This document shows, piece after piece, positions 34,822-45,277 of a stretch of DNA of 64,000 bases. Under the pieces are notes generated by a model. That model was not told where the DNA came from. It saw only the letters and a program-made list of their open reading frames with translations, and searched no databases. The position numbers and the translations under genes are program-made. Source of the stretch: Dissophora ornata (lineage: Eukaryota > Mortierellomycota > Mortierellomycetes > Mortierellales > Mortierellaceae). Where the stretch lies: contig MU616584.1 in the NCBI GenBank assembly GCA_025201705.1, forward strand, positions 34,574-98,573, written 5' to 3'. Each line of letters opens with the position of its first letter. Positions within the stretch are counted from its first letter, which is position 1.

Positions 34822-36485
34822 CTTTGGAAGTCAAGAAAAGGATGAGATGTGGAAAAAAGAACGGTTGATGTTGCAACTCGGTTAATAAACGACCATGGCG
34901 ACCACGCATACACGATGGCAGATTGATAGATAACAAGGGAGAGGAAGAGCACATGAAGAGGCAAAATAAAAAGTGCAGTGCAAGGCGCATGTATGCAAGC
35001 GAGGATGACGAGGATGGGAAGCGATGGGAAGCGGTTCTATTCCATAGGGCGAAGTTTGCATGAACGTGTGCAGTTGAGCTCATTTCCACAGGCAACTCAG
35101 GGAAAAAGAGAAGAGAAAATGTATGCCCCTGCATGCACGCCTTCGCCTCTTCCCAATGCCATGCTTCTGTTGGTTGCGTGCCTAGACAAGGGGGCGAGGG
35201 GAAAAAAAAGGAAAAGGAGGAGTGGAATAAGACGGGAGGCTTACATGGAGAGTGTGCTTGCAAAGGTTTTCCTCGGAGAGAGGCATGACTGGTTGGATGT
35301 GCTTTGACTTTGTAGAGTAGTCCATTGGTGGTGTGTGTAAATTCGTTTAAATTAAGCGTGCTAGAGTTGGCGAAGGACTGTCCTGAGGAGGAATGAGTCA
35401 AGTTGGAATGAGAGGTGATCGAGGAATGAGGGCAAGAGCTGACGAGGTGAAAAGTGACGATGAGAAGTGGCAGTACAAGAATGGCACAGAGAGGGCGATG
35501 AATGTCTTTTTTTTTTCTTTATGTATGTGTCGGTGAAGTTATGGACGTCGTCGAACGATAACGGGGATGATGCCAGTTCCCGGGGTCTTATTTATAAGTA
35601 AAAAATAGGCAGCAGCAAAAGGGTATGAATCGAAGCATTATTGGTGTGCATTTGTGCGAGCCAGGAACGAAACAACGGCGCTTTTGGTGTCTGTCAGCAA
35701 TCAGACGGATGAGACATGGACGTGTCTTAGAAAACACGCGTGGGGTCTAGCGTCAGGGTCAAGGCTCTGGTTTGACTCAGCATGGGAAGTTAGCTGAGGG
35801 AGAGGGGCAAGGGAAAAAAGGGTCGGGGGGCTGTTTGAGAGAGACAGAGACAGGCGGGGGAAATGTCGCGGACAGACACGGCACAAGGGCTGTCTATGGC
35901 ATGTCTGTGTGCTGCTAGTACTGACGGAAGCGCCGAGTGGTCGAAGCGTGCCAAATGTCTTTCTCTGTACGCGGAGGGCGGAGGTGTGTGCGCTCGGCCG
36001 GTTTTGGACTCATTCTCCGAGGCAGGTCGCAGCACACACACATTTGTGCACATTTCTGAGCACTGTTTAGGTTTGCGGTCTCGCACATGCACCTGTGAAA
36101 AACTCGCCGAGTGCCGCAGGGACCGCTGTGTGCGTGGTGACACCGACAGCCTCATTGACACCAACACCGAGAGAGACGTCTGCACAAACAAGGAATTGCG
36201 CACATTGCAGAAGCATACAAGCATACACTCAGCATACCAGAGACAGACAGGCATGCAAACACTGTACTGGTGCGGTAATATACTGAGCAAGCATAATTAC
36301 GTGCCCAATGAGTGCGCCACAGGAAACAAACCAGTCCTTGATTATTCTATCCAAGACACTGCTCAAGATGCGAGACGCGTAGAAACAAAGGTTGGAGGGA
36401 TCACGGAGGTAAATGTATGCGCATTCTTTACTTCATCACGAGTGCCACCCTTTTGTTTATTTATTACGGCCAAGTTTTCCTCTCT
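34822..36485. other. Long intergenic region
   Basis: The promoter of the gene at 34821 and about 1.4 kb without a convincing gene. A GC-rich part (35940-36180) carries long frames on both strands, but their composition (His/Cys/Arg/Thr-rich) is not protein-like and no introns fit. Confidence 0.35.
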
Positions 36486-37978
36486 TCACCACTCCTGCGA
36501 ACTGCCATAGAACGACACGCGTTTCATATGTTTCATTGTCTTCAGTTGCAAGATCGCTTTGTCTGAACTGAATGGAACGATAAGACCCTCTGAAGTTCTT
36601 GGGTGTCGTCCCACGAAGACTAATTCTTCCAGTTCCTGCATCTCGAGAATCTTTGCAAAAACAGCGTCTTGACCACGAGATATTCTATCCCGCACCATAC
36701 CAAAGTCCATGGGGTCAGGATTCGGAAGGTTCAAGGCGTTCATTTCTAAAACAAGGCCCATGGTCAACGTCCTCAGCTTGGTGCTGACAACTTTCAAATC
36801 CAGGAATGCTCCTGCTGTAATCGGGGAAGTCGCCGAGAATACGCGGAGATTGGGGCAGACTGCGAGCAGATTGTATATAATGCCACGGTCGTGGACGAGA
36901 TACCCGGGACAAATACGGACGGATTCCAAAGACCGGGAATGGTAATCGATAACTGCTTGGACAGCAGTCTGCCAGTGTGATACGGATAAAGAAACGTGGC
37001 GAAGCTTGGGAAAGGATGCAATCATGGTCTCAAGGGTTGACGCTTTTTCAAACCTGCAAGCTTCAATGTCGAGGCTCTAGGTGATCGAACGTTGGGACAG
37101 GGTCTGTTACAAAGTGGAACGGCAGCGATTGAGACATCGTTTCTTCTTGTTTCTGTGATTACCTCCACATCAGGACACTTGGACAGCATGTCACGAAAAA
37201 TATTGCCTGTCCCTTCAATGTCCATGGTCCCAAACGGCAACTCGAGATTTTGAAGATTGGGACACCGCATCGTGGCAGAGATCGTAGTTTCCAAATCTAT
37301 GAACCCACGAAGCAGCAGTAGCTGAACATTTGTCGCACTCAAGACTGGTACATGGTTCCTTCGAGGCAGCAGGTGCTCAAGGGCAGACTGCGGGACGCGG
37401 ATAGCTATCACTCGTAAGTGAGGGCAATCCGTCATTATCCTGTGAAGCGCCTGACCGATAACCGAAACACATGTTTTTCCGTTGTACAGGGGTCCTGTGT
37501 ATTCCAGGGACAACTCTTGGAGAAGTCGCAGACTGCATATCGCCGTTGCCATTTCCTGAAGTCTGTCTCCCGAATTCCGGTCCTTGAGAGTGACATGCAG
37601 GATTCTCAGTCCTGTATTTCTTTCTATGACCACACGCAGTGGTGCAACGTATTCGAAGGTTGGTGGTAACTGCGTCCTGAAGTAAAGTGCCGTTAATCGA
37701 GTAAAACCACCGCCAAGCGACTCCAAATCCACCATCAATTCCACAGACAGCGATCGCAGATAATTACTGTGCCTGCGGATGCCACGGAAGATCTCTTCTC
37801 TCTCTACAGCGCTTTTCCCTGAGAGCATGGATGAAATGCAAAGTGTTCGCCAGAGCCTTGGAGTGAAGATGCTGAACCAGGTTTTGCTGACTCGACAGCA
37901 GCGGGCACAATCCTTTTGTGTAATCAAGTCAGACACCCCGTCCGTGACCTCAGGGATATCAAAGATAGTTAACGTCAT
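36486..37978 (-). CDS. F-box protein with LRR-like body, interrupted by one frameshift
   Basis: The F-box-like start is at 37978 (MTLTIFDIPEVTDG ... CCRVSKTWFSIFTPRLW). It is followed by irregular Leu-rich repeats typical of the large fungal F-box/LRR family. The first frame ends in a stop at 37022. The body continues in the next frame (LDIEACRFEKASTL, then FPKLRHVSLSVSHWQ) to 36486. The continuation is already readable from about 37075, so a single +1/-1 shift near 37070-37090 splits the gene. No intron fits. F-box proteins recruit substrates to SCF ubiquitin ligases. This copy is either a pseudogene or carries a sequencing error. Confidence 0.65.
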
Positions 37979-38475
37979 GGAGTCGGAGTAGTGTCCAGTG
38001 GGAGTATACGGGAAAGAGGACAAGAGATCTGCTCAAAAGATGTAAAATGCACCTTTTGTCCTTGGCCGTGACGACACGAGGCAACGTGTACGCTCGCCAT
38101 CCTATCATGCACGGCTTTGGGCTGTGCTAGCAGGCTTCTAAACAAACATGAGCTCGAGGGAGGGGGATTTTTAAGCCATCGGAATCTCGGCTCCTATGGA
38201 GCATGACCCTGCGGCTTCTTCCGCAAGCTACTTGACTGTGGAGGGGCAGGATCCTTCCCTCGAAACTCAATCTCTCTCCGGACGTTGACTGTGCCTGTTT
38301 GTGTACCCCCCAGTTCGTCTCTTCTGATTTGGGCGTAACTTTTATTCTTTTTTTCTTTCTTGTCTCTTTAAACCTCCTTTTAGCCATCAACATTGTCGAC
38401 TCCATTTACTCGGTCATCAGCCCATCAGCCCATTCCCTGTCTTTGTCCTGCATCAACCCTCCTGTCCTTTGAACA
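37979..38475. promoter_or_regulatory. Divergent promoter, F-box gene and HAP2 gene
   Basis: 497 bases between divergent starts. The HAP2 side ends in a pyrimidine-rich leader (38330-38470). No specific operator recognised. Confidence 0.35.
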
Positions 38476-39235
38476 ATGACACAGTCCTCCAGAGTGACTT
38501 CGCCACCATCGCAAGAGCATGCCTCGCAATCGCCTCGTTCTCACACCAACCCCTCGTCTCCTCACCATGCCGATGCCAGATCAGTAGCGGCAGGAATACA
38601 TCACTTTGAACACATTGCAGGTGCATACCCTGGCGTTATTATGGTCGACCCTGTAAGTCGTGTCCTAAACCCTCCTCCGGCAACCGCTTCAAGAAATATA
38701 TCGTACTGAGACCAATAGCCTCCTTCCATCACTGTGCAATAGAGCATGATGCCACCTGGTTATGTGATCGGCCAGGTCGCAGCTCCCCGAGTTGAGGAAC
38801 CCGAAGAACCTCTCTATGTCAATGCCAAACAGGTAAGAGCGCTCTCGTGTAAAATCAAGTTGGAAATTGGGAGCGAGCGATCATAGAAGCCGATCTCAAA
38901 GCATTGCAGTTTTTTTTAATGGCCTTTTTTGTCAAATGGTTTATGCGACCCAGAAATTGATTGGTCCGCATTGAGCCATTGGCAAAGATCCATTGGGCAA
39001 ACTGACTATTTGCTGACCACATCGCTTTTTTTATTGTTTTCTCACGACAACGTATGGACGACCCTGTACAATTTAAAAAGTATCATCGTATCCTCAAACG
39101 GAGAGCCGCACGCGCGAACCTCGAGGCACAGAATCGGCTTTTGCAGCGTGGAAGAAAGGTAAGAAAAAAAATATCAAATATCAACGGCATCTACGGCATC
39201 AACAAAGGAACAATGCTGAAGGAAAAGGAAGGGGG

Positions 39236-39267
<32 letters not shown>

Positions 39268-39767
39268 ACCGGGAGCAAAATGTCGTTGGATTTTTTCATC
39301 CCTCATGCGCGGATATGGATAAACAAATGATGGCAGCGATGATGATGATGATGACGATGGTGATTGAAAACGATGGATACCTTGACCCTCTTCTTTCTGT
39401 TTTCTTGTTGTGTGTAAAATCTCTACATATCTTTCTCATGCATATTAACTTTCATTTATAGTTTATGCACGAGTCGCGCCACTTACACGCTATGAGACGC
39501 CCACGTGGACCCGGAGGGCGTTTTTTGACGGCTGCTGAGATAGCAGCTATGGATGAGCAGGAGGTCTCAAAGTCCTCAGGAGGAGCAGGAAACGCAAATA
39601 ACGGCAGCAGTAGCAGTAGCAGTCATGGCAGCAGCAACATCAACCATAGCAACGGCCATTATCATCAAGCAGCAGCAGCACGGCAAGGACCGTCAGAACC
39701 CGAACAAGTATATAGATCTGCATCAAGGTCAGATGGACTACGGATCGCAAACTCATACCAGCAATAG
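38476..39767 (+). CDS. HAP2/NF-YA subunit of the CCAAT-binding factor, 216 aa
   Basis: Four phase-0 exons: 38476-38652, 38743-38832, 39081-39158 and 39462-39767. The conserved core is complete. EEPLYVNAKQ plus YHRILKRRAARANLEA (about 80-105) is the subunit-association helix that contacts NF-YB/NF-YC. FMHESRHLHAMRRPRGPGGR (about 116-135) is the DNA-binding part that reads CCAAT. Two core positions differ from the usual RRQARAKLE (Gln to Ala, Lys to Asn). The flanks are Ser/Pro- and Asn/Ser-rich, unlike the Gln-rich animal protein. The exons split the core into three pieces. Intron 3 contains an A run of about 29 bases. Confidence 0.93.
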
Positions 39768-39917
39768 GAATAGCTGAGGTACGAAGAGCTCCGTTTCATC
39801 AGCCATAGTATACATCATATCCAATCAACAATCATTCACAACAGCATCAAAACAATAAAAAGAAGGACCTGGGCCATGTGACGCGCACATATGTTGGTGG
39901 CGTTTTCTTTATTCGAG

Positions 39918-40921
39918 TTAGACTTGGCAGCCTGTCTTCTCCACGTCCTGGAGCTGGTGATCCTGGGTTTGAAACGACTCGAGCTGCAGGTCGTGGTTGA
40001 CGCGTGCGCAGCATCCAGCCAACCAGCGGTTACGGTACTTATGCAACACCAAAAGCACAAAGAAAATAATGAGCAACCCAATAGCGATACCCAGATAATA
40101 GGCTGCGCAAATCGCACCCTGGTCCCAGTCCAAGAAAGAGTAAACCCAAATGCCCTTAGTCTTATGGATGATAAAGGTCAAGAACATGTACATGACCATG
40201 ATTCCGGCCACGACGATGGAGTGGATGGGCTGGAGCTCATGGCGGTTAAAAACCAACTCAAAGACGGCGCAGAAGCCGTCGACGGCGTGGACAGAGGCAT
40301 TCCGCCACGATGCGAAGGTCGACATGTATGCGCCTGTGCTGAGCATGGTCCAGTAGACGATTGGCACGACAATGTGGTAGGTCACGACGGTGGAGTAAAG
40401 AAGCCAGTGGCCATACCCCCACCAGGGGGATCGGTTCTTGAGCCACTGCGCGCGTTCAGTAGCGGGCTGTCTCAAATAGCCAATAGACCAGATGGTAGAG
40501 CACTAGAGATAAATAAGGTATGTTGGGTGCATGCATAAAGACAAAGCATGGAAAGGTGAGAATTGCATCGCGTGGTGTGTACTCGCAAAGAGATACCCAA
40601 AAAGCGATGTAAACACGCGGGGAGCTGCACCCAAAAAAAAAACTTTCTGGGTAACATTTTCTGTGCTCTCTCTTAGAAGAGCGAGACGAAACAACTTACA
40701 ACAAAGTAGACCACCAGCCCCAAGTATGTCAGGTTGGTGAAGTACATCAGGTATCCAATGGCGGTCTCTGAAGTTGCCCATACCGCAATGACCACGATCA
40801 GCGTGTACAGGGTAAGGATGCCGCGAAGGATGGCGAAGGTGAGAGGACGAACCAGGTTGGAGGTGACGATTCTGTCGGGCTCGAACCGGTCGAGTTTCAA
40901 TGCTCTGACGATAGCTGCCAT
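39918..40921 (-). CDS. Multi-pass membrane protein, rolling-stone / FAR-17a-like, 268 aa
   Basis: Two exons, 40921-40700 and 40502-39918, phase 0. There are about seven hydrophobic segments: LTFAILRGILTLYTLIVVIAV, a YFTNLTYLGLVVYF segment, WGYGHWLLYSTVVTYHIVVP, and later segments including a Gly/Ile/Leu-rich last one. The YFTN-T pattern and conserved His residues (YHIVVP, SIVVAGIMV) recall the rolling-stone and FAR-17a/AIG1 (ADTRP) membrane proteins. Some of those are FAHFA hydrolases, but I do not see enough to claim catalysis. Hydrophilic C-terminus in the cytosol is inferred. Confidence 0.7.
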
Positions 40922-41257
40922 CACCGCGTCTTTCAGTTATTAACGAAATAGGATTACGATTGGTATAATTGATGGGGATGATAATAGGTGTGGGGCGAGG
41001 ACTTTGCCGTAAGGTATCAGCGAGTTGATATGAGGCGGATGTGAATGTGAATGTGAATGTGAAAAGAGAAAAGAGCGCGGTGGGTAATGCTGGTTGGCAA
41101 AGAAAGAGCGTGAGGAGGGAGAGGGGGGGGGGAATTGTCTACAAGCAGTGGTGTAACGGCGACGAGGCTCCCTGGCAGAAGTGACCAAGGATGAAAATGA
41201 AGGCCCCAAAGAAAGGAAGGGGAAGTGAGAGAAGTGAGAAGGAATGAAATGAAAATA

Positions 41258-42180
41258 TTATGTGGAGCAGGACGTTGTACATCGTGTGGAGAAGCGCCAT
41301 TCCCCGGTCTTCTGGTCAACCTGACCGAAACAAAGCAAATGTTGCACCTGCAAATATGGTTTCATTTGCAGCAGAGTAGAATGGCCCGCCAAAGAAATGA
41401 AGTCACTCATTCCAGACCCATCTCTGAAGCATAAGAAGTTAAAAACAGAGAATGTGGAGAAGAAGCAAAACTGACGAGCCTGCAAAGCATAATCAGACAA
41501 TAGTTCAGTCAAAGCAATATGACAGGGAGGGCTGAGGAACAGGTCCATGTAATGATCACGAAGGAAACTCGTCAGAGTACTGGCACGAGAGAAGGGTGAT
41601 GTTCCCCAGTCTGACCGATTTATCCCGAAAGCGTTGTCGTTGCTGCACTGCCTAATGAAGTCGTCCTTGGTGAAGGCATTGAATCCTAGACCAACATTGA
41701 AATAGCTCTCCTATGGCCAACAATTGATCTCAACGTCCTGATCGATCTCGGCGGTGCAGGGTATTGTGGTGCAGGTACTTCTATTGCATTTGTTGTCCCT
41801 GTGATCCGCAGTCGACGCCATCTGCGAAGTGACCTAGTCCCCAAAGACACAGGGTCGCGTACATAGCCGATGTAAAGGGATGTAGACTCTGGCATGTTAT
41901 GACGAGTAGTGGCGAGCGGTAGATTATCAATGAAATGTGGATCGGAATGTCGCGGGACCTGTTCTATCACATATCGCATATGCGCATGACTCCTGCACCG
42001 AGACTTAACGACGACCTGCCGCATTTGTTGCTGTGTTTGCTGCCAGAGCTGCTGTTGTTCCTTCGATTGCTCGAGGTGCTTGCGATAGATGAGGACAACA
42101 AATACAGCGAAGAAAAGTCCAGCGTGCAAAGGAATGAAGCGACACAGGCCGTACTTTGAGCTGTCTGTTTATATGCATGT
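41258..42180 (-). CDS. Candidate single-pass membrane protein, unknown family
   Basis: Two open blocks on the minus strand read as protein. Block 1 runs from about 42180 (after an AAACAG acceptor) to about 41775. It has one TM segment (AGLFFAVFVVLIYRK), then a Gln-rich helix and a basic region. Block 2 starts at about 41709 after CCATAG and runs to the stop at 41258 (ESYFNVGLGFNAFTKDDF...). They join in phase at GAA|GTACCT. No ATG exists in the first frame before the TM segment, so a first exon is missing. It would lie close to the CTR gene on the other strand. Not recognised. Confidence 0.35.
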
Positions 42181-42408
42181 AACGGAGGATTGTAGATGGT
42201 TTGGCGAACAGGGCCTTGTTTGCCAGTTAAATTGTTTATCCCCCGCAACAAATGTCAAAGACTGGTGAGGTCGTCCATCTACTCAGGTCTGACAAGAATT
42301 TAAATAAACTCAGCCTTGTCATCTTCCTTCAAACTTGTCACCTCTTACCCTACTCTGTCTTCCACAAGCTCACACTTCTCTCTATTCCATTTCCCCAGGA
42401 ATTGTCCC

Positions 42409-42417
42409 TATATAAAA
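42409..42417 (+). promoter_or_regulatory. TATA-like box of the first CTR gene
   Basis: TATATAAAA lies about 20 bases before the ATG at 42437. The second copy has a weaker TTATACAAAG at the matching position. If this is a true TATA box the leader would be very short, so it may instead lie within the leader. Both copies share GCGGATCGTCACGATGA directly around the start. Confidence 0.4.
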
Positions 42418-42436
42418 GAAGAGGCGGATCGTCACG

Positions 42437-42993
42437 ATGAACTCGATGGTAGGTGCCTTGTTTGTGCAAAAATTATATATTTTGTTCATGGGATTACAAC
42501 TAATCTCGACGATGCTCGCATGCAGGCCTTGCACTTTGATTTGAGGGACAATGTTCTTTTTAGTTCTTGGATGATTTCCGGTGCAGGAGGATATTTCGGC
42601 ACCATTGTCTTTACCATCTCGCTGGCTATTCTACGTGTTGTTGTCTCGAATCATGTGTTCAAATTGCAAGGTGAGATGCCACTCTCGATCCTTTTTTTCT
42701 TTTTTTTCAGAACAATTCTTCACAGTCGCTTGACTAATAGAGAAACAGCAAAGATAGAAAGGAACAGAAACCCATCTGAAAAAAAGGTCCAGCCGGCAGT
42801 TGATCTTTCGCGCTTTCAGATTTACATGGAACGCCTGCCGTTGGCTGCCGCCGGGGCATTCGAGGTCTTCTTGGGCTTGGTTCTTATGCTGATTGTTATG
42901 ACTTTCAACGCTAGCTTGTTGTTCGCTGCTGCCGTGGGATCGCTTATTGGATTCGTATTTTTTGACAAAAAGGACCTTGCACAAAATTGTTAG
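42437..42993 (+). CDS. CTR-type copper transporter, short copy, 133 aa
   Basis: Three exons: 42437-42448 (MNSM), 42526-42670 and 42749-42993, in phase. CTR plan: a short Met-bearing N-terminus, ALHFDLRDNVLFSSW before TM1 (GGYFGTIVFTISLAILRVVV), a hydrophilic loop, TM2 with M-x3-M (LMLIVMTFN), and TM3 with G-x3-G (VGSLIGFVF). It ends six residues after the KK, at AQNC. CTR proteins form trimers that pass Cu(I); M-x3-M is the selectivity filter and G-x3-G packs TM3. It is the tandem sister of the next gene but lacks the b561 half. Where the sister continues, this copy has a stop. It may be a complete small CTR. Intron 2 (78 bases) is 3n and stop-free. Confidence 0.82.
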
Positions 42994-43806
42994 TGCGGCC
43001 TTATCATTCATTAGTCTGTTCCCTGTTTCTTGGATCAGAATAGTCATGTACAACAGATACTCACAACGCTGTGAACTGTACGGTCAATAAAGTCGGGCGC
43101 TGTAGGGCGCATTTTGACGTTTTTAGTGAGAGAACACTATACATAGAAACTCATCTTAGAAGTTCGGTTAGTAAGCTATCGTTCAAGAGAGACGGGGGTC
43201 GGAAAATATTTCTTGCGATATTTTGACATCTAACATCCCCCACTTTGACGTTTCCGCACCCAGGCCGTGTCTGGGAGTAAAATTTTTTTTTGCATTATTT
43301 TGACAGCTGTCACTCCCAACGTTTTTGATGGCTCACAAGTTATTTTTGTTTATCCGCCCATCTGCTGTCAATCGATGAAAGAGCGTAATGAAAAAAAAGA
43401 AAAAAAAAAGTACGTCCCTGTCCATCTGAAGTGCTCTTCCCATTTTGGGTGTTGTCCGCTTAATAGTCCGCTGGTTAAAGTATGCTGGGAAAGGTAGCGC
43501 AGCTCTGCCAGCTCATACGATGTGGGTCCAAAAGAATCCCAGACCGCCGGTTAAATTGTGCTGTTACTGTGGTCAAATGTCAAAAGACCGGCAAGGTCGT
43601 CCATCTACTCAAATCTGTCAAGAATTTAAATAAACTCAACCTTGTCAAGTCTTCCTCGCCCTTGTCATTTCCTCCTCACCCCTGTCATCTCCCTTCAAAC
43701 TTTTCATCTGTTACCCTGCTCCGTCTTCCACAAGCTCGCATTTCTCTCTATTCCGCCTCTCATCCCCAGAAATTGCCCTTATACAAAGAGGAAGCGGATC
43801 GTCACG
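42994..43806. promoter_or_regulatory. Region between the CTR copies, including the duplicated leader
   Basis: The last 240 bases (about 43565-43806) are a diverged copy of 42250-42436, sharing AGGTCGTCCATCTACTCA and TAAATAAACTCA. So the duplication included promoter and leader. Before it, TTTTGACGTTT-like words recur (43112, 43240). No gene seen. Confidence 0.55.
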
Positions 43807-44093
43807 ATGATCATGAATACTACCGGAACCACCACAAACTCGATGGTAGGTGCCTTATATTTATATAAAATCATGTATATTGTTTCGTGGGATTATATCT
43901 AAACCCGATTATACTTGCATGCAGGCCTTGCACTTTGGTCTGGGTGACAATGTTCTTTTTAGTTCTTGGATGATTTCCGATGCGGGAGGTTATTTTGGCG
44001 CCATTGTATTTACCATCTCGCTGGCTACTCTACGTGTTGTCGTCTCGAATTATGCGTTCATTTTGCAAGGTGAGATGATATTTTCTATCCTTT

Positions 44094-44131
<38 letters not shown>

Positions 44132-45277
44132 CTCGGAATAATTCTTCACATTCGCTCAACTAATAAAGAAATACCAAAGATAGAAAGGAGCAAAAAGCAA
44201 TCTGAAAAAAATGCCCAACCGGCAGATGATCTTTCGCGCTACCAGATTCATATGGAACGCCTGCCGCTGGCAGCCACCGGAGCATTCGAGGTCTTCTTGG
44301 GCTGGGTTCTTATGCTGATTGTCATGACTTTCAACGCTAGCTTGTTGTTCGCTGCTGTCGCAGGGTCGTTCATCGGATTCCTATTTTTTGGCAAAAAGGA
44401 ACTCCGCGATGATTACGGTTGCAGCGATACCAGTAAAACGGACGCCGACACTCTATCAGAAAACTCCGGCACGCCTTATTTCTTTGGTCGCCTGATACTG
44501 CCACGTCTCATTGTGGTCGTATTCTTGATCGTTCTCTTCTTATGGATCTATCAGGCCGAGGGCGGCATTGGCTTCCAAGAAGCAACCTTGTTTGGATGGC
44601 ACGCTCTCCTCATGTCTCTCTTCGTCGTGGTTTTTACCCAGGAGGCCCTCCTGGCCTATTCCTCACCGCTGATTGGTTTCTTTACTAAAAATCGCACCAC
44701 AATCAAGTAAGATTATATCAAAGTCTTAATTCGGCTGTTTGGTTCATCCAAATGCACCCGCCTAATCCATATCCCTGTGTACTACCATTACAGATATTAC
44801 CACGTCGTCTGCCACCTTCTGGGACTCATCTGTGCTGTCGGAGGACTCGTCGCCATTGTCTACTACAAGAAACTTTCTTCTCAACCCGTCGTCTTTCCTT
44901 ACTATAATGTCTACAGTCCACATTCATGGGCAGGTATCGCCTTTTTGTCACTCTGGTCTCTCCAGGTTCTGGCAGGGCTCAACGTTTACATTGTTGGCAA
45001 GCAAAGCGCAGATCGAAAGCGTTCATTCAGCAAATTTCATCGATTCCTGGGCAAATCAGTTTATGTGGTGGGCTTAGCTACATGTGCCATGGGTTTCCAG
45101 GACATGCAGTCTAGCGACCTTGCCAGCAGCACTCCTATGAATTCGACCACCATGACCATGTCCATGGCAGATATGGAGGGTTACTTTCCTGACTCAAGCT
45201 GGGCACAGTATTCGAGCGCGGGTGGTCTTTTACTGATTCTCTCGGGGATGGCCACGTTTCTTGCTATGAAAAATTAG
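43807..45277 (+). CDS. CTR copper transporter - cytochrome b561 fusion, 401 aa
   Basis: Four in-phase exons: 43807-43845, 43925-44069, 44169-44706 and 44794-45277. The N-terminal half is a full CTR unit: ALHFGLGDNVLFSSWM, TM1, TM2 with M-x3-M (about 110-114), TM3 with G-x3-G (AGSFIGF). A linker of about 35 residues leads to six more hydrophobic segments with the cytochrome b561 pattern. Its four candidate heme-b histidines lie in GWHALLMS, VCHLLGL, YSPHSWAG and KFHRFLGK (about 205, 248, 284 and 321). A Met-rich loop (MNSTTMTMSMADM) precedes the last TM. Known b561 proteins pass electrons across membranes from ascorbate-like donors and can reduce Fe(III)/Cu(II). Inferred role: coupled cupric reduction and Cu(I) transport. 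The fusion boundary lies inside one uninterrupted exon, so it is not a splicing guess. Confidence 0.9.

Noticed and set aside
35860..36510. 215-codon plus-strand ORF at 35863
   Set aside because: GC-rich sequence with open frames on both strands, odd His/Cys/Thr content and no domain; likely chance.
44096..44131. Poly-Phe stretch as normal protein sequence
   Set aside because: It lies within the GT-AG intron 2 and is absent if spliced; kept only as an intron-retention finding.
43807..45277. The CTR-b561 fusion as an assembly or gene-model artefact
   Set aside because: The junction lies in continuous sequence within one open exon, with no gap or N run nearby, and all splice phases agree.
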